Source: 70-18 sp041691815
GTDB lineage: Bacteria; Pseudomonadota; Alphaproteobacteria; Acetobacterales; Acetobacteraceae
Length of the DNA: 34,177 nucleotides
Assembly (NCBI GenBank): GCA_041691815.1
Contig: JBEPTZ010000041.1
Location: forward strand, 1 to 34,177
Direction of reading: 5' to 3'
Shown: one piece after another, positions 7,769 to 15,219 of the stretch
Numbering within the stretch: position 1 is the stretch's first letter
How the letters are laid out: each line of letters opens with the position of its first letter
The notes under the pieces: model-generated
Told to the model about the DNA's origin: nothing
The model's input: the letters and a program-made list of their open reading frames with translations, nothing else
The model's database searches: none
Made by a program: the position numbers and the translations under genes

Positions 7769-7812
7769 CGGATAAAAAGTTTTTTGGTTCTTTTTTGCAA
7801 AAAAGAACAACT
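7769..7812 (+). repeat. Third member of the T/A hairpin repeat family
   Basis: The sequence runs GGATAAAAAGTTTTTTG and then a perfect 10-bp stem (GTTCTTTTTT at 7787-7796, loop GC, AAAAAAGAAC at 7799-7808). It shares the GGATRAAAAGTTTTTT lead with the copies at 14-57 and 14458-14494, but its arms differ while staying fully complementary. It lies just after the stop of the minus-strand SDR gene and may act as its terminator, though the U-run lies before the stem on the plus strand and not after it in the SDR direction. Confidence 0.75.
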
Positions 7813-7819
7813 TCCTTCG

Positions 7820-8632
7820 CTACCCTGCCAGGCACGACAGCCCGCCATCCACAGGCAGACAAATTCCCGTGATATAGCCGGCGTCATCAGAGGCGAGGAA
7901 GGCGGCGGCGCGGGCCACGTCCCAGGCGTCGCCCTGGCGGCCGATGGGGGCCATGGCGTCGCGGGAGCGGGCCATTTCGCTGCTGTTGGCGTATTGGCTG
8001 GCCAGTTGTTTCTCGATCATCGGGGTGCGCATCAGGCCGGGCATGATGGTGTTGGCGCGGATGCCCTGGCGGGCGTACTGGACGGCGAGCGCCCGGGTGA
8101 ACTGGTTCAGCGCCGCCTTGGAGGCGTAGTAGCTGTAATACGGGTACGGATTGATCTGCACCGCGGCGATCGAGGAGATGTTGATGATGACGCCGCGCCG
8201 CTGCCGGCGCATCACCGGGATCACCCGGCGGCAGGTGCGGTAGACGCTGCTGAGGTTGACGTCGATCACCTTCTGCCAGCGGGCTTCGGTGATGTCTTCC
8301 AGGGCGCCGGTGTCGGTGATGCCGACATTGTTGTGCAGGATGTCGATGCGGCCGAAGCGGGCGAGGGTGGCCTCCACGGCGCGGCTGATGCTGTCGGCGC
8401 TGGTGACGTCGGCCTGCTGGGCGAGCGCCTGGTGGCCTTCCAGCGTGATGATGTCGACGGTTTCCTGGGCGGCTTCGGTGAACTGGTCGACGGCGACCAC
8501 CCGCGCGCCCTCGCGGGCGTAGTTGACCGCGGCGGCCTTGCCGTTGCCCCAGCCGGGGCCGGACGAGCCGGCGCCGAACACCAGGGCGACGCGGTCTTTC
8601 AGGCGCAGCGGGCGGTTGGGTTGCTCAGGCAA
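7820..8632 (-). CDS. Short-chain dehydrogenase/reductase (SDR)
   Basis: This 270-residue classical SDR has a glycine-rich nucleotide motif in a longer form (FGAGSSGPGWGNGKA, residues 19-33), D75 in QADVTS for the adenine, NNVG at 101-104, the catalytic serine in NISSIA (152-154), and the Y168-x3-K172 pair. It ends GICLPVDGGLS, the usual SDR C-terminal pattern. It should oxidise an alcohol or reduce a ketone with NAD(P)(H); the substrate is unknown. The start appears to be a TTG at 8632 that overlaps the end of the upstream ThDP-enzyme gene by 8 bases, with a weak GAAAGG site inside that gene; no in-frame ATG fits better. Being last in the ThDP operon, it may act on a hydroxy-ketone made by its neighbours (inference). 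Confidence 0.9.
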   Translation of the reverse strand: MPEQPNRPLRLKDRVALVFGAGSSGPGWGNGKAAAVNYAREGARVVAVDQFTEAAQETVDIITLEGHQALAQQADVTSADSISRAVEATLARFGRIDILHNNVGITDTGALEDITEARWQKVIDVNLSSVYRTCRRVIPVMRRQRRGVIINISSIAAVQINPYPYYSYYASKAALNQFTRALAVQYARQGIRANTIMPGLMRTPMIEKQLASQYANSSEMARSRDAMAPIGRQGDAWDVARAAAFLASDDAGYITGICLPVDGGLSCLAG

Positions 8633-10349
8633 CGCGGTCGCCTTTCTTGATTTGCACCGCGCGGTTGTCGACCGCCGGGAGCATTTTTGCCGGGTCGCGG
8701 GTGACGACGAGGTCGATCACCGTCGGGCCGTCGCCGGCCAGGCCGGTGGCCAGGGCGGCGGCGAGGGTGGATGGGTGTTCGACGCGGATGCCGCGCACCC
8801 CCATGGCCTCGGCGATGCGGGCGTAGTTGGTCTCGGCGAGGTCCGAGGCGTGGTAGCTGCCGGGGCCGTACATCAGGTGCTGCAGCGCTTTCACGTAGCC
8901 GGAGGCGGCGTTGTTGATCACCACGATGGTGAAGGCGAGGTTGAGGCGGCGGGCGGTTTCCAGCTCGCCGAGCATCATGTTGAAGCCGCCGTCGCCGGTG
9001 ATGCTGACCACCTTGCGGCCCGGGGCACCGAGTGCGGCGCCGATCGCGCCGGGCAGGCCGTAGCCGATCGAGGCGAAGCCGCGATCCGGCACGAAGCCAC
9101 GGCCGGGGGCCTTGGTGTCGTAGAGCAGCCCGGCCCAGTGGGCGGCGAACCCGCCATCGGCGACCAGCACGGCGTCCGCCGGCATGATCAGGTTCAACTC
9201 GTGCATCAGGCGGGCCATGCTGACCGGGGTTTCGTCGCTGGTCAGGCGCGGCTGCACACCCTGGCGCCATTCGGCCATTTTGGTGGCGACGGCGGCGGCG
9301 TGGTCGGCCTGGCGGGCGGCGATGGCGGCGGCTTGCGGGGTCAGCAGCGCGTGCAGTTCGGCGAGGGTGTCGCGCACGTCGCCCCACAGGCAGAGTTCCG
9401 GCTCGGCGGTGCGGCCGAATTCCTCGGCGACGATGTCGATATGCAGGATGGTCTTGCCGGGCGGCGGCACGGTGAAGCGCTTGGTGGCGATCTCGCCCAG
9501 TTTGCAGCCGGCGACGATGATCAGGTCGGCGCTCTCGATGAAGGCGTTGGCGATGCGGTCGTAGCGGCCGAACAGGCCGGCGCTGAGCGGGTCGGTGCAG
9601 GGAATGGCGCCCTTGCCGGTCATGGTGTGGGCGACCGGTAGGTTCAGCGCGCGGGCGAAGTCGGTGAGCACCTGCGCGGCGCCGCTGAGATGCACGCCGC
9701 CCCCGGCCAGCAGGATCGGGCGCTGGGCGCGGGCGATCAGCGACACGGCGGCGCCGATTGCCGTGGCGGCCGGGCGGCAGCGCAGGCTGGGGGCGGCTTC
9801 GCAGGCGGGGTCGGCGCGGAAGGCGTCGGGCTCGAAGCCGTGGGTGGCGTGGCAGATGTCTTCCGGCACGTCCACCACCACCGGGCCGGGGCGGCCGGAG
9901 GTGGCGACGCGGAAGGCGCGGCGCATCAGCTCGGGGATGCGGGCGATGCTCTCGATGCGGATCAACTCCTTGCAGGCCGGGCGGAGGATGTCGGTCTGCC
10001 GGCTTTCCTGGGTCATGTTTTTCCAGGCGTGGTCGCGGTGGGTGTCGCCGACCAGCACCACCAGCGGCGAGCCGGCGTTCAGAGCCTCGACCAGGCCGGT
10101 GACCAGGTTGGTGGCGCCGGGGCCGAGGGTGGCGTCGCACAGGCCGACCCGGCCGGTGACCTTGGCGTAGGCGTCGGCGATGAAGATCGCGGCGCGCTCG
10201 TCGTTGATCAGGTGATGCGGCAGGTTGAGGCGGCGGGCGGCGTCGTAGAACGGCAGGAGCTGGAAGCCGCCCATGCCGAACATCGCGCCGCCGTTGAAGG
10301 CCTGGATCATGCGGGCGAGGGCTTCGCCGCCGGTCATTTCGTTGGTCAT
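8625..10349 (-). CDS. Acetolactate-synthase-like ThDP-dependent enzyme
   Basis: This 574-residue protein has the three-domain build of the ALS/POX/benzoylformate decarboxylase family: pyrimidine-binding domain (1-170), central domain (195-335) and diphosphate-binding domain (380-545). The ThDP-activating glutamate is E51 in LINDERAAIFIADAYAKVTG. The diphosphate motif is GDGG at 452-455 with the NN at 479-480. Such enzymes decarboxylate a 2-oxo acid and transfer or release the aldehyde unit. No regulatory small subunit (ilvH) follows, so a biosynthetic acetolactate role is unlikely. The gene overlaps E1-beta upstream (ATGA) and the SDR downstream. Two ThDP systems in one operon is unusual; substrates are not identifiable from sequence. 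Confidence 0.93.
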   Translation of the reverse strand: MTNEMTGGEALARMIQAFNGGAMFGMGGFQLLPFYDAARRLNLPHHLINDERAAIFIADAYAKVTGRVGLCDATLGPGATNLVTGLVEALNAGSPLVVLVGDTHRDHAWKNMTQESRQTDILRPACKELIRIESIARIPELMRRAFRVATSGRPGPVVVDVPEDICHATHGFEPDAFRADPACEAAPSLRCRPAATAIGAAVSLIARAQRPILLAGGGVHLSGAAQVLTDFARALNLPVAHTMTGKGAIPCTDPLSAGLFGRYDRIANAFIESADLIIVAGCKLGEIATKRFTVPPPGKTILHIDIVAEEFGRTAEPELCLWGDVRDTLAELHALLTPQAAAIAARQADHAAAVATKMAEWRQGVQPRLTSDETPVSMARLMHELNLIMPADAVLVADGGFAAHWAGLLYDTKAPGRGFVPDRGFASIGYGLPGAIGAALGAPGRKVVSITGDGGFNMMLGELETARRLNLAFTIVVINNAASGYVKALQHLMYGPGSYHASDLAETNYARIAEAMGVRGIRVEHPSTLAAALATGLAGDGPTVIDLVVTRDPAKMLPAVDNRAVQIKKGDRVA

Positions 10350-11314
10350 GCTTGGCGTTCCATCATTCGGCGGGCGGCGGTGGCGATGGCGGATGGCGTC
10401 ACCCGCACGGTGTTTTCCAGCGTCGGGGCGTAGCCGATCGGGGCGCGCGGGGCGCCGAGGCGGGCGACTTTGGCGCCGGTGTGTTCGGCGACGGTGGCGG
10501 CGATCTCGGCGCCGAAGCCGGCCACCGCGACCGCCTCATGCGCCACCAGCAGGCGGCCGGTGCGGGCGGCGCTTTCCAGCACCGCCGTCCGGTCCCACGG
10601 CCACAGGGTGCGCAGGTCAAGCAGGTCGACGCTGATGCCGTCCGCTGCCAGCGTCTCGGCGGCTTCGGCGCAGGCGTGCAGTTGGGCGGACCAGGAGACG
10701 ATGGTGATGTCGCCGCCCGAGCGCACCAGCCGGGCCTGCCCGAACGGCAGCAGGTGCTCGCCGTCGGGCACCTCGCCTTCCAGCGGCCAGAGGTTCTTGT
10801 GCTCCATTAGCACCACCGGGTCGTCGCAGCGGATCGCGCTGGCCAAGAGGCCCTTGGCATCGGCGGGGGTGGCGGGGCAGGCGACCACCAGGCCGGGGAT
10901 GTGGGCGTACCAGGCTTCCAGCGACTGCGAGTGCTGGGCGGCCGAGCTGCGCCACATGCCGATCGGCTCGCGCACCACCAGCGGCACCCGGCCCTGGCCG
11001 CCGAACATGAAGCGCGCCTTGGCGGCCTGGTTGACCAGTTCGTCCACCGCGCAGAGGGCGAAGTCGGAGAAGCGCATTTCGACCACCGGGCGGGTGCCCA
11101 TCAGCGCGGCGCCGACCGCGGCGCCCATGATCGCCGCCTCGCTGATCGGCGCGTCGCTGATCCGCTCGGGGCCGAATTCGGCGGCGAGGCCGGCGTATTG
11201 GCCGAACACGCCGCCGCGGCCGAGGTCTTCGCCCAGCGCCCAGACCAGGGGGTCGCGGCGCATCTCCTCGGCGAGCGCGGCGCGGCCGGCGGCGAGGTAG
11301 GTCATGCGCGGCAT
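10346..11314 (-). CDS. 2-oxo acid (acetoin-type) dehydrogenase E1 component, beta subunit
   Basis: This 322-residue protein matches the E1-beta family: GEDLGRGGVFGQYAGLAAEF near the N-terminus, ISEAAIMGAAVGAALMGTRPVVEMRF (about 57-82), the DELVNQAAKARFMFGG segment, AQHSQSLEAWYAHIPGL, and the C-terminal transketolase domain with VDLLDLRTLWPWD. With the alpha subunit it forms the alpha2beta2 ThDP enzyme that decarboxylates a 2-oxo acid or acetoin and passes the acyl/aldehyde unit to a lipoyl E2. Its start overlaps the E1-alpha stop by one base (TGATG) and its stop overlaps the next gene, so all are one transcript. No E2 or E3 gene follows, so it must borrow them or use another acceptor. Confidence 0.93.
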   Translation of the reverse strand: MPRMTYLAAGRAALAEEMRRDPLVWALGEDLGRGGVFGQYAGLAAEFGPERISDAPISEAAIMGAAVGAALMGTRPVVEMRFSDFALCAVDELVNQAAKARFMFGGQGRVPLVVREPIGMWRSSAAQHSQSLEAWYAHIPGLVVACPATPADAKGLLASAIRCDDPVVLMEHKNLWPLEGEVPDGEHLLPFGQARLVRSGGDITIVSWSAQLHACAEAAETLAADGISVDLLDLRTLWPWDRTAVLESAARTGRLLVAHEAVAVAGFGAEIAATVAEHTGAKVARLGAPRAPIGYAPTLENTVRVTPSAIATAARRMMERQA

Positions 11315-12312
11315 CAGAATGCCGCCTGCAACGGCGAGCCGGCATCCTGCACGTCGCGGAACGCCTCGGCGGCGTCGGGATAGGGGGCGGCGACGGCGGC
11401 GGCGTAGGCGGCCTGCATTTCGGCCTCGGCGGCAGTTTGGTCGGTGGCGAGGTCGGCTTCCGTCACGCCGGCGCCGTGCAGCAATTCGGCGGCGCGGGCG
11501 ATCGGTTCTTCCAGGCGGCGGGCTTCGACTTCCTCGGTGGCTCGGTAGGGGGCGGTGTCGGCGCCGGTGTGGCCGGTGAGGCGATAGGTGCGGGCGTGCA
11601 GAAAGCGCGGGCCGCCGCCTTCGCGCACCTGGGTGATGAGGGGTTGCGCGGCGGCGTCGACTGCCAGGATGTCGTTGCCGTCGACCTCCTCGGTGGCGAT
11701 GCCGAAGGCGCGGGCGCGGGCGGCGGGGCCGGGGCCGGCGGTCATGCTGGCGGTGGGGGTGGTGGCGGCGAAACCGTTATCCTCGCAGACGAACAGCACC
11801 GGGAGTGCGAACACCGCGGCCCAGTTCAACCCCTCCAGGAACGGGCCGCGATTGATCGCGCCGTCGCCGAAGATGCAGCAGACGATGCGGTCCTCGCGCT
11901 TCAGTTTGATCGCGTGGGCGGCGCCGGCGGCGATGACGATGTTGGCGCCGACCACGCCGTTGGCGCCGAGCATGCCGACGCTGAAATCGGCGATATGCAT
12001 CGAGCCGCCTTTGCCGCCGCAGGTGCCGCCGACCCGGCCGAGCAACTCGCGCAGCATCGCTTCGCTGTTGGCGCCCTTGGCCAGGGTGTGGCCGTGGCCG
12101 CGATGGGTGGAGAGCAGGATGTCGTCGCGGCGCAGGTTGCCGACCACGCCGGCGGCCACCGCCTCCTGGCCGATCGAGGGGTGGATGGCGCCGAGCACCT
12201 GCTTTTCGGTGAGGCCGCGCAGTGCGGCCTGCTCCAGCGCGCGGATGCGCCACATCAGCCGGTGCTGCGCGCGCAGCCGGTCGAGGTCGAAATTGCGAGA
12301 TGTCAGGCGCAT
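11314..12312 (-). CDS. 2-oxo acid (acetoin-type) dehydrogenase E1 component, alpha subunit
   Basis: This 332-residue protein shows the E1-alpha hallmarks: the STHRGHGHTLAKG loop (68-80), GGKGGSMH (99-106), and the ThDP diphosphate motif GDGAINRGPFLEGLNWA (149-165) ending at DNGFA (178-182). The shorter length and missing N-terminal extension match acetoin dehydrogenase and similar small E1-alphas more than mitochondrial-type PDH. I chose the ATG at 12312, with GGAGA just upstream; the longer frame is antisense to the divergent gene. It is the promoter-proximal gene of the four-gene ThDP operon. Its start codon lies inside the outer arm of the nested dyad at 12308-12382, so a protein bound there could block both transcription and ribosome access (inference). 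Confidence 0.93.
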   Translation of the reverse strand: MRLTSRNFDLDRLRAQHRLMWRIRALEQAALRGLTEKQVLGAIHPSIGQEAVAAGVVGNLRRDDILLSTHRGHGHTLAKGANSEAMLRELLGRVGGTCGGKGGSMHIADFSVGMLGANGVVGANIVIAAGAAHAIKLKREDRIVCCIFGDGAINRGPFLEGLNWAAVFALPVLFVCEDNGFAATTPTASMTAGPGPAARARAFGIATEEVDGNDILAVDAAAQPLITQVREGGGPRFLHARTYRLTGHTGADTAPYRATEEVEARRLEEPIARAAELLHGAGVTEADLATDQTAAEAEMQAAYAAAVAAPYPDAAEAFRDVQDAGSPLQAAF

Positions 12313-12382
12313 GGACGTCTCCGCATTCTTGGTGCAAGCGGGTATCGTGTTGCTAGCACCCGGCCAGACCGACGTCCATGCG
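12308..12382. promoter_or_regulatory. Concentric inverted repeats between divergent genes
   Basis: The outer arms are a perfect 12-bp inverted repeat: CGCATGGACGTC at 12308-12319 and GACGTCCATGCG at 12371-12382. The inner arms are GGTGCAAGC at 12331-12339 and GCTAGCACC at 12352-12360, matching at 8 of 9 positions. The outer pair is centred at 12345 and the inner at 12345.5, so they share one axis. Together they fill the space between the E1-alpha start (12312) and the GSHGG-protein start (12391). This suggests a symmetric operator for a dimer or tetramer controlling both directions. No regulator gene is adjacent. Confidence 0.55.
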
Positions 12383-12390
12383 AGGTGAAC

Positions 12391-13197
12391 ATGCCCGAAC
12401 CAGCGATCGTGGAAGCGCCCACTGCCACCAACCTGCCGCCGGAGGCGCGCGGCGGCGTGCTGGTCACCGGCTCGCATGGCGGGGTGTATCCCGGCCGGCT
12501 GGCGGTGCTGGCCGGCGTGCGCGCGGCGATCTTCCACGATGCCGGCATCGGGCTGGCACAGGCCGGCATCGGCTCGCTGGTGCTGCTGGAGGGGCTGGGG
12601 ATCGCGGCGGCTTCGGTGTCGCATATGTCGGCGCGGATCGGTGATACCGCCGACATGCTGGCGCGCGGGGTGATCAGCCGGGCCAATCGGCCGGCGGCGG
12701 CGGTGGGCGTGACGCGCGGGACGCCCTGCGCCGAGGCGGTGCGACTGCTGCGTGCGGCGCCGTGGCGGGAGGCGACCCCGCCACCGGCCGAGGAGGCACG
12801 CCGTGTGGACGCGTCCGGCGCCCGCAAGCTGGTGCTGATCGATTCGGCGGCGATGGTGGACCCGGTGGCAGACGCCGGCGCGGTGATCGTCACCGGCTCG
12901 CATGGCGGGCTGGTCGGCGGCGTCGCGGCGATGGCGCTGCGGGCCGAGGGGCTCGCCGCCGCGTTCAATGACGCCGGGTTCGGCATCGAGCAGGCCGGCA
13001 TCGGCCGGCTGGCGGCGCTGCAGGCGCGGGGGATCGCGGCACTCACCGTTGCCGCGTCCAGCGCCCGGATCGGCCAGGCGCGCTCGACGCTGGAGGACGG
13101 GGTGATCTCGGCGGTCAATGCCAGGGCCGCCGCGCTGGGTGCGGTGGTGGGTCAGAAAGCCGAAGCTGTGCTGATCGCCTGGACTCGCATAGAGTGA
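12391..13197 (+). CDS. Unrecognised protein with two tandem GSHGG domains
   Basis: This 268-residue protein is an internal duplication of an ~85-residue unit, at about 21-105 and 163-252. Each unit has the same ordered motifs: VTGSHGG (27-31 and 169-173), then (H/N)DAG(I/F)G (49-54 and 193-198), then SARIG (80-84 and 224-228), then GVIS...N. The D-to-SARIG spacing is 30 residues in both copies. There is no signal peptide or membrane segment. The conserved Ser-His-Gly-Gly and Asp-Ala-Gly loops look like a ligand or active site. I do not recognise a named family, though I believe similar uncharacterised proteins exist in other proteobacteria. The ATG at 12391 follows GAGGTGA. Divergence from the ThDP operon across shared dyads suggests a linked function (inference). 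Confidence 0.85.
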   Translation: MPEPAIVEAPTATNLPPEARGGVLVTGSHGGVYPGRLAVLAGVRAAIFHDAGIGLAQAGIGSLVLLEGLGIAAASVSHMSARIGDTADMLARGVISRANRPAAAVGVTRGTPCAEAVRLLRAAPWREATPPPAEEARRVDASGARKLVLIDSAAMVDPVADAGAVIVTGSHGGLVGGVAAMALRAEGLAAAFNDAGFGIEQAGIGRLAALQARGIAALTVAASSARIGQARSTLEDGVISAVNARAAALGAVVGQKAEAVLIAWTRIE

Positions 13198-13219
13198 TGC
13201 CCCGACGCAGGAGCCACCG

Positions 13220-13582
13220 ATGAGCACACCGCCCCGCGAGGTCGCGGAAATCCGCAACTGGCACGCCCATGTCTATTTCGACCCGGCCACCCGTGCCACC
13301 GCCGCCGAATTGCGCGAGCAGGTGGCCGCGCGCTTCCCCGACGCCAGGCTGGGCCGCTGGCACGAAGGCAAGGTGGGGCCGCACCCGCAGGCGATGTACC
13401 AGATTGCCTTCGAGAACGCCGCCTACCCGGCACTTTCGGCCTTCCTGGCGCTCAACCGGCAGGGGCTGACCATCCTGCTGCATCCCGAATCCGGCCGGCC
13501 GAAGCAGGACCATCTGCATAACGCGATGTGGATGGGTGCGGTGCTGCCGCTGGATGCCAGTATTCTGGCAGAGATCGACTGA
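13220..13582 (+). CDS. DOPA 4,5-dioxygenase family protein
   Basis: This 120-residue protein has the family's histidine layout: NWHAHVYFD near the N-terminus (H15, H17), a GPHP motif (H55), ILLHPESG (H88) and DHLHNAMW (H98, H100). These are the likely metal ligands of the small extradiol-dioxygenase-like fold first described for fungal and plant DOPA dioxygenase. Bacterial members are mostly uncharacterised, so extradiol cleavage of a catechol is only the family expectation. AGGAGCCACCG precedes the ATG at 13220, a good ribosome site. It lies 22 bases after the GSHGG protein, probably in the same transcript, and 11 bases before the methyltransferase gene. Confidence 0.88.
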   Translation: MSTPPREVAEIRNWHAHVYFDPATRATAAELREQVAARFPDARLGRWHEGKVGPHPQAMYQIAFENAAYPALSAFLALNRQGLTILLHPESGRPKQDHLHNAMWMGAVLPLDASILAEID

Positions 13583-13593
13583 ACCGAAATCCG

Positions 13594-14457
13594 ATGAACG
13601 ATCGCTCTGCCGCCCTGCGAAGCTTCTACGCGCGATATGTCGCCGCCCGCGCCGGTGTGGCCGACCCGCGCGTCGTCGCTGCCTTCGCTGCCGTGCCGCG
13701 TGAGGTGTTCGCCGGTCCCGGCCCGTGGTCGGTGCTGGCGTTCGGGCCCTGGTGCGACGCCGGCCAGCGCCCGAGCTATGTGCAGACCGAAGGCGACGAT
13801 CCGGCCTTCCTCTATCACGACAGCCTGATCGCGCTGGATGCGGCGCGCGGCATCAATATCGGCGAGCCCAGCCTGCACGCCCGCTGCCTGGATGCGCTGG
13901 CGATCCGGCCGGGCGAGACCGCGCTGCAGGTTGGCGCCGGCAGTGGCTATTACACCGCCATCTTGTCGGAACTGGTCGGACCCACCGGCCGGGTGCACGC
14001 CTTCGAGATCGATCCGGCGCTGGCGGCGCGCGCCACCGCCAACCTCGCGGATCGTCCCTGGGTGCGCCTGCATCCCAGTTCCGGGGTGGCCGACGGGTTG
14101 CCGAAGGCCGATATCGTCTACGTCAATGCCGGCCTCACCCAGCCGAGTTGGGCCTGGCTGGAGGCGCTGCGTCCCGGCGGGCGGCTGCTGTTCCCGCTGC
14201 AGCCGGTTGACGGCTATGGCGGCATGTTGCTGGTCCGGCAGCCGGAGGCCGGGGGCGGCAACTGGCCGGCGCGGTTCGTCTCCCGCGCCGGCTTCATTGC
14301 CTGCCAGACCCGTCAGGACGCCGATACCAGCCGCGGGCTGGCTGCCGCCTTCGCCGGTGGCGATTGGGCGCGGGTGCAGTCGCTGCGGCTGGACGACGCG
14401 CCGGACACCACCTGCTGGTTCCGCGGCGACGGCTGGTGGCTGTCAACCGAGCCATAG
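13594..14457 (+). CDS. PCMT-like (protein-L-isoaspartate) methyltransferase
   Basis: This 287-residue protein has an SAM-binding Rossmann fold with motif I at LQVGAGSGYYTAIL (111-124), an acidic ribose contact in AFEIDP, and a PCMT-like pre-motif EPSLHARCLDALAIRPGE. In true PCMTs this region reads ISQP...M and the enzyme repairs isoaspartate using SAM. Here it diverges (INIGEPSLHA), and the protein is longer than the usual ~210-220 residues, with an extra C-terminal stretch ending in a Trp-rich tail. It is thus a PCMT-superfamily methyltransferase whose substrate may differ. No clear ribosome site precedes the ATG at 13594, so it may depend on coupling to the upstream gene 11 bases away. The stop is followed at once by a hairpin repeat. 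Confidence 0.82.
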   Translation: MNDRSAALRSFYARYVAARAGVADPRVVAAFAAVPREVFAGPGPWSVLAFGPWCDAGQRPSYVQTEGDDPAFLYHDSLIALDAARGINIGEPSLHARCLDALAIRPGETALQVGAGSGYYTAILSELVGPTGRVHAFEIDPALAARATANLADRPWVRLHPSSGVADGLPKADIVYVNAGLTQPSWAWLEALRPGGRLLFPLQPVDGYGGMLLVRQPEAGGGNWPARFVSRAGFIACQTRQDADTSRGLAAAFAGGDWARVQSLRLDDAPDTTCWFRGDGWWLSTEP

Positions 14458-14494
14458 GATGAAGTTTTTTGCGCGCTTTTTTCCAAAAAAGCGC
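14458..14494 (+). terminator. T/A hairpin repeat between convergent genes
   Basis: GGATGAAGTTTTTTGC is followed by a perfect 10-bp stem, GCGCTTTTTT at 14473-14482 and AAAAAAGCGC at 14485-14494, with a CC loop. It overlaps the end of the PCMT-like gene and lies just before the end of the convergent pirin gene, the place expected for a two-way terminator. It is the fourth member of the repeat family seen at 14-57, 7684-7727 and 7769-7812. Confidence 0.65.
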
Positions 14495-14501
14495 TGCTTG
14501 C

Positions 14502-15200
14502 CTACTTGCTCACATCCACCAGCACCACCTCGGCATCCTCGGTCGCGGTAATGCTGATTTCGTCCTCGTCGGTGACCGTCGCCCCGTCGCGGGTATTCAC
14601 CGCCACTCCGTTCACCACCAGCGCCCCGGTGGACGGCACCAGGTAGCCGAGCCGTCCGGCGCCCAGCGGGTGGCGCACGGTCTGGCCTTTGCGCAGGGTG
14701 CCGGCCAGCACCGCGGCGTCGGCGTGCAAGGGCAGGGCGCTGCCGTCGGCGGTGGCGCGGCCGTCGGCCAGCGGCACCAGGGCGCCGGTGCTGGTCGGGA
14801 AGCGGCGGGTGCCCCAGCCGGGCGCCACGCCGCGCTCGGCGGGGTGGATCCAGATCTGGAACAGTCGGGTGGGGATGCTCTCCTCGTTGTATTCGGCGTG
14901 GGTGATGCCGGTGCCGGCGTGCATCACCTGCACGTCGCCGGCCTCGGTGCGGCCGCTGTTGCCCAGCCCGTCGCGGTGGGTGATGGCGCCCTGGCGCACA
15001 TAGGTGACGATCTCCATGTCGCGGTGCGGATGCGGGTCGAAGCCGGTGCCGGGGGCGATCTCGTCGTCGTTCCACACCAGCAGGTCGCCGGCGCCCATGC
15101 GGTTGGGGTCGCGGTAGCTGCCGAAGTTGAAATGGTGGCGGGCATTCAGCCAGTCGTTCTGGAAGTGGCCGAGGCGGGCGAAGGGTTGCACGGCGATCAT
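14502..15200 (-). CDS. Pirin family protein (YhhW-like bicupin)
   Basis: This 232-residue protein is a two-domain cupin. The N-terminal metal site is complete: H57 and H59 in FDPHPHRDMEIVTYV, and H101 and E103 in GITHAEYNEES. These match the ligands of E. coli YhhW, a pirin with quercetinase activity in vitro. The second cupin (about 130-230) lacks a full metal set, as in the family. AGGAG lies about 6 bases before the ATG at 15200. The gene is directly downstream of a MarR regulator on the same strand, with a 14-bp palindrome over its likely promoter. Pirins are often induced by oxidative or electrophile stress, and MarR-pirin pairing fits that (inference). The physiological substrate is unknown. 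Confidence 0.94.
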   Translation of the reverse strand: MIAVQPFARLGHFQNDWLNARHHFNFGSYRDPNRMGAGDLLVWNDDEIAPGTGFDPHPHRDMEIVTYVRQGAITHRDGLGNSGRTEAGDVQVMHAGTGITHAEYNEESIPTRLFQIWIHPAERGVAPGWGTRRFPTSTGALVPLADGRATADGSALPLHADAAVLAGTLRKGQTVRHPLGAGRLGYLVPSTGALVVNGVAVNTRDGATVTDEDEISITATEDAEVVLVDVSK

Positions 15201-15219
15201 GGCATGCTCCTGCGGGATA

